NCBI GenBank assembly: GCA_035938875.1
Contig: DASZGL010000095.1
Location: 45,433 to 109,432, forward strand
DNA from: DASZGL01 sp035938875
Lineage (GTDB): Bacteria > Chloroflexota > Dormibacteria > Aeolococcales > Aeolococcaceae
DNA length: 64,000 nt
Direction: 5' to 3'
Under the pieces are notes generated by a model that made no database searches, was not told where the DNA came from, and saw only the letters and a list, made by a program, of their open reading frames with translations. Shown piece after piece: positions 8,004-17,523 of the stretch (positions are counted from its first letter, which is position 1; each line of letters starts with the position of its first letter). Made by a program: the position numbers and the translations under genes.

Positions 8004-9503
8004 TCACACGTCGATCTGGGCGCGTTGCAGGTGGCCGCTGTAGTCGATGTACACGGACTTCCACTCGCTGAACTGGTCGAGGGCGACGCTGCCCGCCTCG
8101 CGATGACCGTTCCCGGTGTTCTTCACCCCGCCGAAGGGCAACTGGATTTCCGCTCCGATGGTGGGAGCATTGACGTAGACGATCCCGGCCTGGAGCCGGT
8201 CGATGGCGGAGAACGCGGTGCGCAGGTCGCGCGTATAGATGGAGAGGCTGAGGCCGTAGCCGGTGCTGTTGGCCACCTGCAGCGCCTCCTCGAAGTCGGC
8301 GACGGGGAGGATGGCCGTGGTCGGGCCGAAGATCTCCTCCTGGGCGACGCGCATCGTCGAGCGCACGCCGGTGAGGATGGTGGGCTGGTAGAACCAACCG
8401 TCGGCGAGCGCACCGCCGGCGATCTCGCCGCCGATGGCAACGTCTGCCCCCTCCTGGCGGGCCACGTCGGTGTAGCCGTGGATCCGCCGCAGCTGCTTCT
8501 CGTTGATGACAGGGCCGACATCAACGTCCTGGTCGAGACCGTCGCCGAGACGCAGCGCGGCTGCCCGGGTGAGCAGCTGCGCGGTGAAGTCGGGCAGCGC
8601 CGATTGCTGGACCACCAGCCGCGACGACGCCGTGCAGCGTTGACCACTGGTGCCGAAGGCCCCCCACAGGGCTCCATCCACCGCCAGGGCGACGTCGGCG
8701 TCGTCCATCACCACGATGGCGTTCTTGCCGCCCAACTCGAGTGAGCAGCGCTTCAGCTGGGTGGCGCAGACTTCGGCGACGTGGCGGCCGGTGGGCACGC
8801 TGCCGGTGAAGGAGATGCCGGCGATGCCCGGGTGGCGGAGGACGGCCTCACCGGCCTCGGTTCCGTAGCCGAAGACGATGTTGACAACTCCGGCAGGAAG
8901 GCCCGCCTCCTCGAGGATCTCCACCAGCCGGAGCGCGCACGAGGGAGTGTCCTCGGCGGGCTTGAACACCACCGCATTGCCCGCCATGAGCGCGGGAAAC
9001 AGCTTCCACGTGGGAATGGCGATGGGAAAGTTCCAGGGAGTGATGACCCCGACCACGCCGAGCGGTTGGCGCATGGTCATGCAGAACTTGTCGCGAAGCT
9101 CGCTGGGCACCGTCTCGCCGTAGGCGCGGCGGCCCTCGCCGGCGATGTACTTGGCCATGTCGATGCCCTCCTGGACATCGCCGCGCGCCTCGACCAACAC
9201 CTTGCCCATCTCCCGGGTCATCAGCCGGGCAAGCTCCTCCTTGCGCTCTTCGAGCAGTTGCCCGGCGCGCAGGATGATCTCGCCGCGCGCCGGCCACGGC
9301 GTGCGCCGCCAACCCTCGAAAGCGCCGGCGGCGGCGACCACCGCGCGCTCGACGTCCTCGGCGCCGCCGCGGGCGAAGACGCCGACAACCTCCTGGTGAT
9401 GTGCCGGGTTGCGCGACTCGAAGGTTTCCCCGCCGACGCCCTCGACGCTTCGCCCACCGATGTGATGGCCTGCCTGCACAACGGTTCCCGTGGTCGTGCT
9501 CAT
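8004..9503 (-). CDS. NAD(P)-dependent aldehyde dehydrogenase
   Basis: A 499-residue ALDH-superfamily enzyme of standard length. The catalytic Cys290 is in GQRCTAS, the general base Glu256 is in LELGGK, Asn158 is in PWNFP and the cofactor lysine is in FKPAEDT (Lys181). It resembles the ketoglutarate-semialdehyde / aminoadipate-semialdehyde group. Its start overlaps the stop of the class III aminotransferase by 4 bases, which suggests that it oxidises the semialdehyde made by that transaminase, for example from an omega-amino acid or diamine. Substrate is inferred, not read from sequence. Confidence 0.9.
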   Translation of the reverse strand: MSTTTGTVVQAGHHIGGRSVEGVGGETFESRNPAHHQEVVGVFARGGAEDVERAVVAAAGAFEGWRRTPWPARGEIILRAGQLLEERKEELARLMTREMGKVLVEARGDVQEGIDMAKYIAGEGRRAYGETVPSELRDKFCMTMRQPLGVVGVITPWNFPIAIPTWKLFPALMAGNAVVFKPAEDTPSCALRLVEILEEAGLPAGVVNIVFGYGTEAGEAVLRHPGIAGISFTGSVPTGRHVAEVCATQLKRCSLELGGKNAIVVMDDADVALAVDGALWGAFGTSGQRCTASSRLVVQQSALPDFTAQLLTRAAALRLGDGLDQDVDVGPVINEKQLRRIHGYTDVARQEGADVAIGGEIAGGALADGWFYQPTILTGVRSTMRVAQEEIFGPTTAILPVADFEEALQVANSTGYGLSLSIYTRDLRTAFSAIDRLQAGIVYVNAPTIGAEIQLPFGGVKNTGNGHREAGSVALDQFSEWKSVYIDYSGHLQRAQIDV

Positions 9504-10798
9504 CGCGACACCTCTTCCAGGGCGGCCTCGAGGATGTCGAGACCGGCACCGAGCTCGGATTCCTCGATGGTGAGAGGTGGCAGCAACCGGATGACGTTGT
9601 CATCGGTGCCACAGCTCAGAACCAGGAGGTCACGTCGCAGCGCGGCAGCTCGCAGAGCGGTGACGACCTCGGACGCCGGGCTGCCGTCACCGTGCATGAA
9701 CTCGAGCCCCACCATGAGGCCGAGACCGCGTACGTCCACCAGCGGCGACGACCATGCCGCCCACTGGCGGGCGCGGTCGAGGACCACCTCCCCGAGCCGA
9801 GCCGAGCGCTCGGCAAGCCGCTCCCGTTGCAGCGTTTCGATGACCGCCACCGCTGCGGCGCATGACACCGGGTTGCCGCCGAAAGTGGTGCCGTGGTCGC
9901 CGGGCTGCCACGCCGCCATGAGCTCGCGCGAGGCGACGATCCCGGCGATGGGCAGACCGTTGGCCATGGCCTTGGCGACGCAGAGGATGTCCGGGACGGT
10001 CGCGGTGTGCTCGGTGGCGAAATTGCGTCCCGTGCGCCCGAACCCGGTCTGCACCTCGTCAGCGACCAGCAGGATTCCGTGCGCGTCGCAGATTCGCCGC
10101 AGAGATGGCAGAAACTCCATGGGAGGCACCACGTAACCACCCTCGCCGAGCACCGGCTCGACGACGATCGCCGCCACCTGCCGGGGATCGACCCGGGTGG
10201 CGAAGAGCCGCTCGAGATCCTCACCGGCGCTGCGGCAGCAGCCCGCGGCGCCGGCGCGTGGACACCTGGCGCAGTAGGGATACTCGACGTGGTGCACTCC
10301 CGGAAGCAGTGGGCCGACGCCAGACCGGTAGGCCTGCTTGCTCGCAGTGAGCGTCAGCGCGCCGTAGGTGCGCCCGTGGAATGCGCCGACGAAGCCGATG
10401 ATCTCGCTGCGGCCGGTGGCCTTGCGGGCCAGCTTGATCGACGCCTCCACCGCCTCGGCGCCGCTGTTGCAGAGGAACACCTGGTCCAGGCCTCTGGGCG
10501 CGATGCTGATGAGCGCCTCGGCGGCGCTGACCGCGACTGGGTGCATCGCTGTGACCGACGTGTGCCAGAGCCGGTCGACCTGCGCGTGCACCGCGGCCAT
10601 CAACGCAGGATGGTTGTGGCCGAGGTTGGTCACTCCGATGCCGCAGGTGAAATCGAGGACAGCGCGGCCGTCGACGGTGTGCAGCCGGGCACCCTCGGCG
10701 CGCTCGACAACGAGGTCGGAGTAGCGCGCATAGCAGGGAGCGAGCAGCTCGGCGGTGCGGCGGCGCCAGGAGGCGGCGCCGTCGACGGACACTGTCAT
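9500..10798 (-). CDS. Class III PLP-dependent aminotransferase (omega-amino acid type)
   Basis: A 432-residue fold-type I aminotransferase. The cofactor lysine is K276 in AKAMANG and the pyridine-binding Asp is D247 in ADEVQTGFGRTG. A cysteine cluster (YCARCP ... GCC, about 175-188) is typical of the GABA/acetylornithine-type branch. Together with the coupled aldehyde dehydrogenase it would convert an omega-amine to a carboxylate. The ATG at 10798 has GAGGTGAGGAG directly before it and overlaps the upstream membrane gene's stop, so the long reading frame further upstream is not used. Confidence 0.88.
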   Translation of the reverse strand: MTVSVDGAASWRRRTAELLAPCYARYSDLVVERAEGARLHTVDGRAVLDFTCGIGVTNLGHNHPALMAAVHAQVDRLWHTSVTAMHPVAVSAAEALISIAPRGLDQVFLCNSGAEAVEASIKLARKATGRSEIIGFVGAFHGRTYGALTLTASKQAYRSGVGPLLPGVHHVEYPYCARCPRAGAAGCCRSAGEDLERLFATRVDPRQVAAIVVEPVLGEGGYVVPPMEFLPSLRRICDAHGILLVADEVQTGFGRTGRNFATEHTATVPDILCVAKAMANGLPIAGIVASRELMAAWQPGDHGTTFGGNPVSCAAAVAVIETLQRERLAERSARLGEVVLDRARQWAAWSSPLVDVRGLGLMVGLEFMHGDGSPASEVVTALRAAALRRDLLVLSCGTDDNVIRLLPPLTIEESELGAGLDILEAALEEVSR

Positions 10799-11544
10799 CT
10801 CCTCACCTCGGCCGGAGGGTCGGCCCTTACCAGGGTACGCGTTCCTCGTTGGGCGTGCCCGACGCGGCCGAGTGCCAAAAAGCCGGCGAACATCACCGCT
10901 ATCCCCACCGCCTCGTACGCGCCCAGGGTCGACAGCGTGGAGCCGACCGTCTTCGCCGCGCTGAAGCCGGCGGCGATGATCACCGCTCCGGTGGTGAGCA
11001 GGACGTTGCAGATCACCCGGTCGAGACCGGAGCGGTCGCGCGCGTAGCGCCAAGCAGACCAGGCTGACCCGCCGACCAGCACCGCCGAGCCGACGACGTT
11101 GAGGACGACCACGGCGATGTGAAGCAGGCTGTAACGGTCGATGGCGCCGCCGAGGATGCCTTCCGGCGTGGAGAGGCTCGCGGTGTCGACGGGGACGATC
11201 GCGGCATCCACGGCGAGCCCGAAGGTGACCGCGAGGAGGACGCCGAGGCTGATGGTCGCGACCCGTCGCGGCGCCAGGAGGAACAGCGTTCCCTGGGCGA
11301 GGTAGACGACGCCGAGGGCGCCGCCGAGGAGGTAGAAGGCACGGAACAGCGCCGGACCGAAGCCGCTCCGCTCCCCTGCTGCCTGGGTGGCGGCGGCGGC
11401 GCTGAAGATGAGCAGGCCGGCCGCCCATGCGGCGAAGGCCGGGCGCCGGCTGCGCCACCAGCGCAGGGCCACCACAAGCCCGAAGACGAAGCTGAGCAAG
11501 GAGGCAAGAGCGGAGAGGGTGAACGTGGCAGAGCCCCCAAACAC
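10795..11544 (-). CDS. Hypothetical seven-helix membrane protein
   Basis: A 249-residue protein with about seven hydrophobic segments and short charged loops, ending in a hydrophilic basic tail. It overlaps the aminotransferase start by 4 bases (ATGA), so it heads that operon. I do not recognise a family; a role as a permease or membrane sensor for the amine pathway is only a guess from position. Confidence 0.65.
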   Translation of the reverse strand: MFGGSATFTLSALASLLSFVFGLVVALRWWRSRRPAFAAWAAGLLIFSAAAATQAAGERSGFGPALFRAFYLLGGALGVVYLAQGTLFLLAPRRVATISLGVLLAVTFGLAVDAAIVPVDTASLSTPEGILGGAIDRYSLLHIAVVVLNVVGSAVLVGGSAWSAWRYARDRSGLDRVICNVLLTTGAVIIAAGFSAAKTVGSTLSTLGAYEAVGIAVMFAGFLALGRVGHAQRGTRTLVRADPPAEVRR

Positions 11545-11665
11545 GTCTGGTCGACAGAGCGACCGCCGGGCATTCGATGCTACTTGGCGGGCTGACCGTC
11601 TGTTCGATCGGCGCTGCTGGCAGTCCGGAAAGTGGGCAATTTGCAGAAATCACCCACTGGGTCGA

Positions 11666-11694
11666 TTGACAATGGCCGTCGCTGCGAGTAGACA
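11666..11694 (+). promoter_or_regulatory. Promoter of the liv operon
   Basis: TTGACA (11666-11671) and TAGACA (11689-11694) are separated by exactly 17 bases. This is the best -35/-10 pair in the 246-base gap before livK, and gives a leader of roughly 90 bases. The leader contains GC-rich sequence but no known riboswitch that I recognise. Confidence 0.65.
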
Positions 11695-11790
11695 AGGGAC
11701 CGCAGCGGGCGGATCGGATGTTCGCCCACGGGCCCCGAGCGCGTACCCGGCTGCGCCCGGGGGGGAGGACACCGGTCACCAGGAGATCAG

Positions 11791-13107
11791 ATGGAACATA
11801 CGCGGGCACAACGGTTGATCCCACTCTTCAGTGCGCTGTCGCTGGCGGCTCTGGCCGCTTGCGGCACGTCCAACAACAGCAGCAGCGGGGGGAGTAGCAG
11901 CGGTGGCGGTACTGACCTCTCCGGCTGCAGCGGGGCGGTGACGGTCGCCAGCGACCTGCCGACCAGCGGCGGCGATGCCGCGATCGGCGGCGGCACCGAG
12001 AAGGGTGTCAAGCTGGCGGTCGACCAGGCCAACAGCAGCAAGCTCCTCGGCGGCTGCACCATCACCTACGTCGCCAAGGACGATGCCTCGGTCGCCAAGG
12101 GCAAGCACGACCCCGACCAGGGCGCCCGCAACATGACCGAGCTGGCCAACAACGCTGCTGTGGTCGGCGTCGTCGGGCCCTTCAACTCGGGCGTCGCGGT
12201 TCGCGAGATGCCCATCTCGAGCGCGGCGGGACTGGTCCAGATCAGCCCGTCCAACACCGACCCGGGGCTGACGATCGTCGCCAGCGACCCTGATATCGAC
12301 ACCGCGTCGTTGCACAAGGACCCCACCGGCAGGATCGACTACTTCCGGATCATCTCCAACGACGTCGTGCAGGCACAGATCATGGCCAACTACTCGGTCA
12401 AGACCCTGGGCCTGAAGAAGATCTACGACATCAGCGACAACGAGACCTACGGCAAGGACCTCTCCAACTACTACGACAAGGACATCGCCGCCCTCGGCGC
12501 CACGATCATCAAGCGCGACGATACCTCCACCTTCGACCGCGAGAAGTTCAAGTCACTGCTCACCGGTGTCCAGAGCCAGAGCCCTGACGGCGTCTTCTAC
12601 GGCGGCGTGGCATCGAACGGCTCGGGCGTGCTCAAGCTGGCGATGCAGGACGTCGGTCTCAACGCGTACTTCCTCAGCGGTGACGGCACCGTCGACCCGC
12701 AGTACTTCAAGGATGCGGGTGCCGCGGGAAGCACCAAGGCTTTCGCATCGAGCGCCCCTGACGCAACCAACCTGCCCAGCGCGGGCAAGTTCAACACCGA
12801 TTACAAGGCAGCCTACAACTCGGACCCGGTTGCCTACTCCGCATACGGCTACGACTGCATGAACATCCTGCTCGCAGCCGTCAAGAATGTGCTGCTCGCC
12901 AACGGCGGCAAGATCCCCGCGGATCCGGCCTCCTTCCGCAGCAAGGTGGCTGCGGCCGTGGCAGCGACCGATTACAACGGAGCCATCGGCCACACCAAGT
13001 TCGACACCTTGGGTGACACCCTGAACCACTCCTTCTCGATCTACGCGCCCGGCACGGGATCGGATGGCAAGCCCGCATGGGTGGGCAAGGAGACAGTCAG
13101 CGGCTGA
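11791..13107 (+). CDS. livK: Branched-chain amino acid ABC transporter, substrate-binding lipoprotein
   Basis: A 438-residue periplasmic-binding-type protein of the Leu/Ile/Val family. The signal peptide ends in the lipobox LAAC (Cys24), followed by a Ser/Gly-rich linker, so the protein is tethered outside the membrane. The mature part holds the two-lobed type I fold with the VGVVGPFNSGV and KKIYDISDNETYGKDL segments. An AGGAG lies 5 bases before the ATG. It is the first gene of a complete liv operon; substrate may be leucine/isoleucine/valine or a related amide or amino acid. Confidence 0.92.
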   Translation: MEHTRAQRLIPLFSALSLAALAACGTSNNSSSGGSSSGGGTDLSGCSGAVTVASDLPTSGGDAAIGGGTEKGVKLAVDQANSSKLLGGCTITYVAKDDASVAKGKHDPDQGARNMTELANNAAVVGVVGPFNSGVAVREMPISSAAGLVQISPSNTDPGLTIVASDPDIDTASLHKDPTGRIDYFRIISNDVVQAQIMANYSVKTLGLKKIYDISDNETYGKDLSNYYDKDIAALGATIIKRDDTSTFDREKFKSLLTGVQSQSPDGVFYGGVASNGSGVLKLAMQDVGLNAYFLSGDGTVDPQYFKDAGAAGSTKAFASSAPDATNLPSAGKFNTDYKAAYNSDPVAYSAYGYDCMNILLAAVKNVLLANGGKIPADPASFRSKVAAAVAATDYNGAIGHTKFDTLGDTLNHSFSIYAPGTGSDGKPAWVGKETVSG

Positions 13108-13120
13108 TCCTGACCCAGCA

Positions 13121-13149
13121 GGGGGGAGCCACACGGCTCCCCCCTTTCT
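13121..13149 (+). terminator. Stem-loop between livK and livH
   Basis: A 10-bp GC-rich stem (13121-13130 with 13135-13144) closes an ACAC loop and is followed by TTTCT. It lies 13 bases after the livK stop. In this position it probably terminates part of the transcripts or protects the livK mRNA, giving more binding protein than permease. Confidence 0.8.
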
Positions 13150-13202
13150 CGATTAGAGGCGAGGATTCGCTCGTGGACCCCCGGCGCTGAGAGGAGATCT
13201 GC

Positions 13203-14306
13203 GTGCCGAGCGTTGACACAGCCGCGGTCGCCACTCGGGTGCGGCGAGCGCCAACCACGTACTCGCGGATCCGCTATGCCAACAACCTGGCGAGCCAGGC
13301 CTTCCCCGCGGTTCTGATCGGGGTGCTGATCCTGATGGTCGTCATCGTCGCCATCCAGGACGGCACCACCACGGCGGTCTCCGAGCTGCGCAACGGGCTG
13401 ACCATCGGCGCCATCTACGCGCTCATCGCCGTGGGCTACACCATGGTCTACGGCATCATCGAGCTGATCAACTTCGCTCACGGCGACGTGTTCACCCTGA
13501 GCGCCTTCTACGCGATCCTATTCACCCGGCTGCTCGACCGTATGGGCTTCAGCCTGGACGACCTGGCGACGTTGCACGGTGTCCCCGGCTTCGTCGCCAC
13601 CATGGTGATTCTTCTGCCCGCGACCATGCTCGCCGCGGGCATCACGGGGATGCTCATCGAGCGCATCGCCTATCGACGCCTGCGCAACTCGCCGCGGTTG
13701 GCCCCGCTGATCACCGCCATCGGAGTGTCCTTTCTCATCGAGGGCGTCATGTTCGCCGACTTCGGCAGCGCCAACGTGCGCACCGGCAAGGAGAACTGGA
13801 TCCGCGGCAATGCCTTCACCATCGGTGGGGTAACCGTGAGCTGGAAGGACGTCTTCGTTGTCGCCGCGGCACTTGGTCTCATGTTCGCCCTGCAGGCATT
13901 TGTCCGCTACACACGACTGGGCAAGGCGATGCGTGCCACAGCCCAGGACCGCGACGCGGCGCTGCTCAGCGGCATCAACATCAACCGCACCATCGCCGCC
14001 ACCTTCTTCATCGGCTCAGCGCTGGCCGCCGCCGGAGCGATCATCTTCAGCATCAAGGACGACATCGTCGTCTGGAACCTGGGCTTCCGCTTCGGCATCA
14101 TCGCCTTCACCTGCGCGGTTCTGGGCGGCATCGGCAACATCGTCGGTGCTGGGATGGGCGGATTCCTGGTTGGTGTCATCGCTGTCTTCGGCGCACAGCT
14201 GGTGGGTTCGGCCTGGGACAACTCGATAATCTTCGCCATGCTGATCATCGTGCTCACCTTCCGTCCGGTCGGCCTGCTCGGCATGCGGGTGGCTGATCGT
14301 GCCTGA
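13203..14306 (+). CDS. livH: Branched-chain amino acid ABC transporter permease LivH
   Basis: A 367-residue inner-membrane permease of the LivH family with about eight hydrophobic helices. The family segments LRNGLTIGAIYALIAVGYTM-like start, GIIELINFAHGD and the C-terminal FRPVGLLG are present. It forms the transmembrane pore with LivM. A GAGGAG lies upstream of the GTG start. The stop overlaps the livM start by 8 bases. Confidence 0.93.
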   Translation: MPSVDTAAVATRVRRAPTTYSRIRYANNLASQAFPAVLIGVLILMVVIVAIQDGTTTAVSELRNGLTIGAIYALIAVGYTMVYGIIELINFAHGDVFTLSAFYAILFTRLLDRMGFSLDDLATLHGVPGFVATMVILLPATMLAAGITGMLIERIAYRRLRNSPRLAPLITAIGVSFLIEGVMFADFGSANVRTGKENWIRGNAFTIGGVTVSWKDVFVVAAALGLMFALQAFVRYTRLGKAMRATAQDRDAALLSGININRTIAATFFIGSALAAAGAIIFSIKDDIVVWNLGFRFGIIAFTCAVLGGIGNIVGAGMGGFLVGVIAVFGAQLVGSAWDNSIIFAMLIIVLTFRPVGLLGMRVADRA

Positions 14307-15948
14307 GCCGATCGCCGCCACCGCAGCCCAGCTCGCTTCTGACGTCGCCCTGCCGGCGACCAAGAGGGCCACCGAGCGCGAGGAGTCACGGGGGACGTTC
14401 TGGGCCCTTGTCACCGGCGGACTACTGTTCGTCGTCGCCGGCTGGTTCCTCCCCTGGTTCGTCGAGGTGACCGCCAATGGCGTCGGTTTCAGCCCGCAGG
14501 ACGTGGTCAGCTCTTCTCCGACCGGCATCGGGACCGTGTTCGTCTACCTCATAGGCGTCGCCATGGTGGCGCTGCTCGTCGGCGCGGTCTATGACCTGGT
14601 CTGCCTGCGCCTTCATCGGGGGGAACCGTTCCGCTACAGCCGGGCGCGAGCCGCGCTGGCGGCGGCAGGCGCGGTGTCCACCGTCGTCGTCTGGTACCTC
14701 ATCGGCGTACAGCGCGAGGAGCCGCTCTTCGGCAACATCTCCAGCTTCGCGCTCACCGACAACGCGGTGTGGATGGAGCTCACCGGGATGACCATCCTGG
14801 CCATCGTGTACGGCGTGCGCGAATGGATCGTCGCCCATGCAGCCCTTGCCTTCGGCGGGGTGATCTTCATCATCGGCGCCCTGTTCCCCTTCATCTTCAA
14901 CGCGTCGATCGGTTTCATCAGCTGGGGAGCGAGTGCCGCCGCGATCTACGTGCTGCTCGGCCTGGGACTCAATGTGGTGGTCGGCTTCGCCGGCCTCCTC
15001 GACCTCGGATACGCAGCCTTCTTCGCCATCGGTGCCTACACCGCGGGGTCGATGGCATCACCGCGACATGGACTCTATCTGCCGTTCTGGGTCATCCTCT
15101 TCCTCGGCGCGGCCGTGGCAGCGCTGTTCGGTGCAATTCTCGGAGCACCGACACTCCGGCTTCGCGGCGACTACCTGGCAATTGTCACCCTGGGATTCGG
15201 CGAGATCATCCCCGACATGGCCACCAACAACCTATTCGGCCAGACCGGCGGCCCCGAGGGGATCACCGGTGTGTCGCACCCCGCCGTGCCCGGCATCACC
15301 GATCTTCACGGCAACCACGTGTCGCTTCTCGGACACGACCTGTTCGGCTACGACTTCGAAATCAACCCCAAAGCGTACTTCTGGTTATTACTCATCGTTA
15401 TCGTGGCCGTTGTTTTCCTGCTGCGCAACCTCGAGCGATCGCGTGTCGGCCGCGCGTGGGCGGCCATCCGCGAGGACGAGGTTGCCGCGGCGGCCACCGG
15501 GATCAATACCGTGCGAAGCAAACTTCTCGCCTTCGCCATCGGCGCGTCGGTGAGCGGCTTCGCCGGCGCCATCTACGGCGCGCAGTTCGGTGGTGTGACC
15601 CCGGATGAGTTCGAGTTCGCCGTGTCCATCACCGTGCTCACCGTGGTTGTCCTCGGCGGCATCGGCAACAGCACGGGTGTTGCGGTCGGCGCCATCCTGC
15701 TCAGCTTCATCATCTTCTGGGCGCTGCCGCACATGCAGGAATGGACGACGACATTCGGCCACACCACGGGCATCACCACGCTCTCGACGATCGACTACAA
15801 CAAGTTTCAATACGTCGTCTACGGGGTGATCCTGATCAGCATCATGTTGGCTCGACCAGCAGGTCTGTTACCCAGCCGGGCACGCAAGGTCGAGCTGCAG
15901 TCCGGCACCGAGTCGGAGGCCTTGGCCTCGGTCCGGGGAACGGTGTGA
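14299..15948 (+). CDS. livM: Branched-chain amino acid ABC transporter permease LivM, extended N-terminus
   Basis: A 549-residue permease. The C-terminal two thirds is a normal LivM (GLGLNVVVGFAGLLDLGYAAF, then LRGDYLAIVTLGFGEI and LARPAGLLPSR). The N-terminal 190 residues are an extension with about four to five extra hydrophobic helices, longer than the usual LivM of 300-420 residues. The start GTG lies inside livH and the stop overlaps the livG start (GTGA), showing strict coupling. Confidence 0.92.
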   Translation: MPEPIAATAAQLASDVALPATKRATEREESRGTFWALVTGGLLFVVAGWFLPWFVEVTANGVGFSPQDVVSSSPTGIGTVFVYLIGVAMVALLVGAVYDLVCLRLHRGEPFRYSRARAALAAAGAVSTVVVWYLIGVQREEPLFGNISSFALTDNAVWMELTGMTILAIVYGVREWIVAHAALAFGGVIFIIGALFPFIFNASIGFISWGASAAAIYVLLGLGLNVVVGFAGLLDLGYAAFFAIGAYTAGSMASPRHGLYLPFWVILFLGAAVAALFGAILGAPTLRLRGDYLAIVTLGFGEIIPDMATNNLFGQTGGPEGITGVSHPAVPGITDLHGNHVSLLGHDLFGYDFEINPKAYFWLLLIVIVAVVFLLRNLERSRVGRAWAAIREDEVAAAATGINTVRSKLLAFAIGASVSGFAGAIYGAQFGGVTPDEFEFAVSITVLTVVVLGGIGNSTGVAVGAILLSFIIFWALPHMQEWTTTFGHTTGITTLSTIDYNKFQYVVYGVILISIMLARPAGLLPSRARKVELQSGTESEALASVRGTV

Positions 15949-16730
15949 GCGCACTACTCGAGATCGATCACATGGTCAAGCGCTTCGGCGGGCTGCTCGC
16001 CGTCAACGACGTCACCTTCAATGTCGAGGAGGGCGCGATCATCTCCATGATCGGGCCCAACGGCGCCGGCAAGACCACTGCGTTCAACTGCATCACCGGT
16101 CTCTACCCGGTGTCTGATGGGGACATCCGCTTTCGCGGCCAGAGCATCGTCGACCTGCCGCCACATCGCGTTGCCCGTTTGGGAATCACCCGCACCTTTC
16201 AGAACATCCGCTTGTTCTCGTTCATGACCGCGATCGACAACGTGATGGTCGGTGAGCATTGCCGCATGCACACCGGGTTCTGGGGTTCGCTGGTCAAGAC
16301 CCGCGGAGCGCGCCGTGAAGAGCGCGACGTCGAGGCGCGAGCGCTGGCCAGCATGCGACGCCTGGGGCTCGACGCCTACGCCGACACGTACGCACGCAAC
16401 CTCCCGTATGGCCTGCAGCGCCGCCTCGAAATCGCCCGCGCCCTGGCCAGCGGCCCGAGCCTTCTGCTCCTCGACGAACCGGCGGCGGGCCTCAACCCCA
16501 ACGAGAAGAGCGAGCTGATGGGTGTCATCTCACGGCTGCGCGATGAGGGACTGACCATCTTCCTCATCGAGCACGACATGCGCGTGGTCATGCAGATCAG
16601 CGACCGCATCGTCGTCCTCGACCATGGCGAGAAGATCGCCGAGGGGCTGCCCACCGAGGTGCGCAACGACCCCCAGGTGATCGAGGCCTACCTGGGCAGC
16701 GGCGCCGCCGCGGCGATGCGTACGGCATGA
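15945..16730 (+). CDS. livG: Branched-chain amino acid ABC transporter ATPase LivG
   Basis: A 261-residue cytoplasmic ATPase. Walker A is GPNGAGKTT, the signature is replaced by the LivG-typical PYGLQRRLEIARAL, and Walker B is LLLLDEPAAGLNP followed by EHDM. The GTG at 15945 overlaps the livM stop and starts exactly at the family's N-terminus; the open frame that continues upstream is not used. Confidence 0.94.
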   Translation: MSALLEIDHMVKRFGGLLAVNDVTFNVEEGAIISMIGPNGAGKTTAFNCITGLYPVSDGDIRFRGQSIVDLPPHRVARLGITRTFQNIRLFSFMTAIDNVMVGEHCRMHTGFWGSLVKTRGARREERDVEARALASMRRLGLDAYADTYARNLPYGLQRRLEIARALASGPSLLLLDEPAAGLNPNEKSELMGVISRLRDEGLTIFLIEHDMRVVMQISDRIVVLDHGEKIAEGLPTEVRNDPQVIEAYLGSGAAAAMRTA

Positions 16731-17500
16731 GCGACGCGGCTGCTCCGGCACCCACGCCGCCGCCATCGCCCCGTCTGATGGTGGGGGTGCGGCCGCGCCT
16801 GGAGCTGCGCAATGTCGACGTCCTCTACGGCCGTGTCCAAGCGCTGCGCGACATCTCGCTGCACGTCGACGAGGGCGAGATCGTCGCCCTGATTGGCAGC
16901 AACGGCGCCGGCAAGACGACCACGCTGCGCACCATAAGCGGCCTGGTGCGACCGGCGCGGGGTGAAGTCTTCCTCGACGGTGAGCCGATCCACGAGCTGG
17001 GCGCCGAGCTGATCGCCCGTCGCGGCGTCGGCCACGCTCCCGAGGGGCGCCGGCTCTTCGCCCGCATGACCGTGCGCGAGAACCTGGAGATGGGGGCGTT
17101 CTCACGCAGCGACACCGCGGCGATGCGCGAAGACTTCGACCGCGTGTACACGCTGTTTCCCCGGCTGCTGGAGCGCACCTCGCAGCTCGCCGGCAGCCTC
17201 AGCGGTGGTGAGCAGCAGATGGTCGCCATCGGCCGCGCCTTGATGGCCAGGCCACGGGTGCTGCTCCTCGACGAGCCTTCCCTGGGCCTGGCGCCAGTGC
17301 TCGTCGACGCCATCTTCGAGGTCATCCGCGACGTCAACCGGACGGGGACAACCATCCTGCTCATCGAGCAGAACGCGCTGCTCGCACTGCGTACCGCCGC
17401 ACGAGGGTACGTGCTCGAAACCGGGAGCATCGCCCTCTCGGGGCCGGCCACCGAGCTGCTCGAGTCGCCCGACGTGCAGCGAGCCTACCTGGGGATGTAG
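16727..17500 (+). CDS. livF: Branched-chain amino acid ABC transporter ATPase LivF
   Basis: A 257-residue ABC ATPase with a 22-residue Pro/Ala-rich N-terminal extension. Walker A is GSNGAGKTTT, the signature is LSGGEQQMVAIGRALM and Walker B is LLLDEPSLGLAP. It pairs with LivG to energise the importer. The ATG overlaps the livG stop by 4 bases. It closes the five-gene liv cluster, and the next gene starts only 23 bases later. Confidence 0.94.
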   Translation: MSDAAAPAPTPPPSPRLMVGVRPRLELRNVDVLYGRVQALRDISLHVDEGEIVALIGSNGAGKTTTLRTISGLVRPARGEVFLDGEPIHELGAELIARRGVGHAPEGRRLFARMTVRENLEMGAFSRSDTAAMREDFDRVYTLFPRLLERTSQLAGSLSGGEQQMVAIGRALMARPRVLLLDEPSLGLAPVLVDAIFEVIRDVNRTGTTILLIEQNALLALRTAARGYVLETGSIALSGPATELLESPDVQRAYLGM

Positions 17501-17523
17501 GCGAGGCTGATCGAGGCGCAGCG

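Noticed and set aside
9500..11824. A 774-residue fusion reading of the aminotransferase
   Set aside because: The extra N-terminus lies opposite the membrane protein gene and contains low-complexity Arg-rich sequence. The ATG at 10798 has a proper ribosome binding site.
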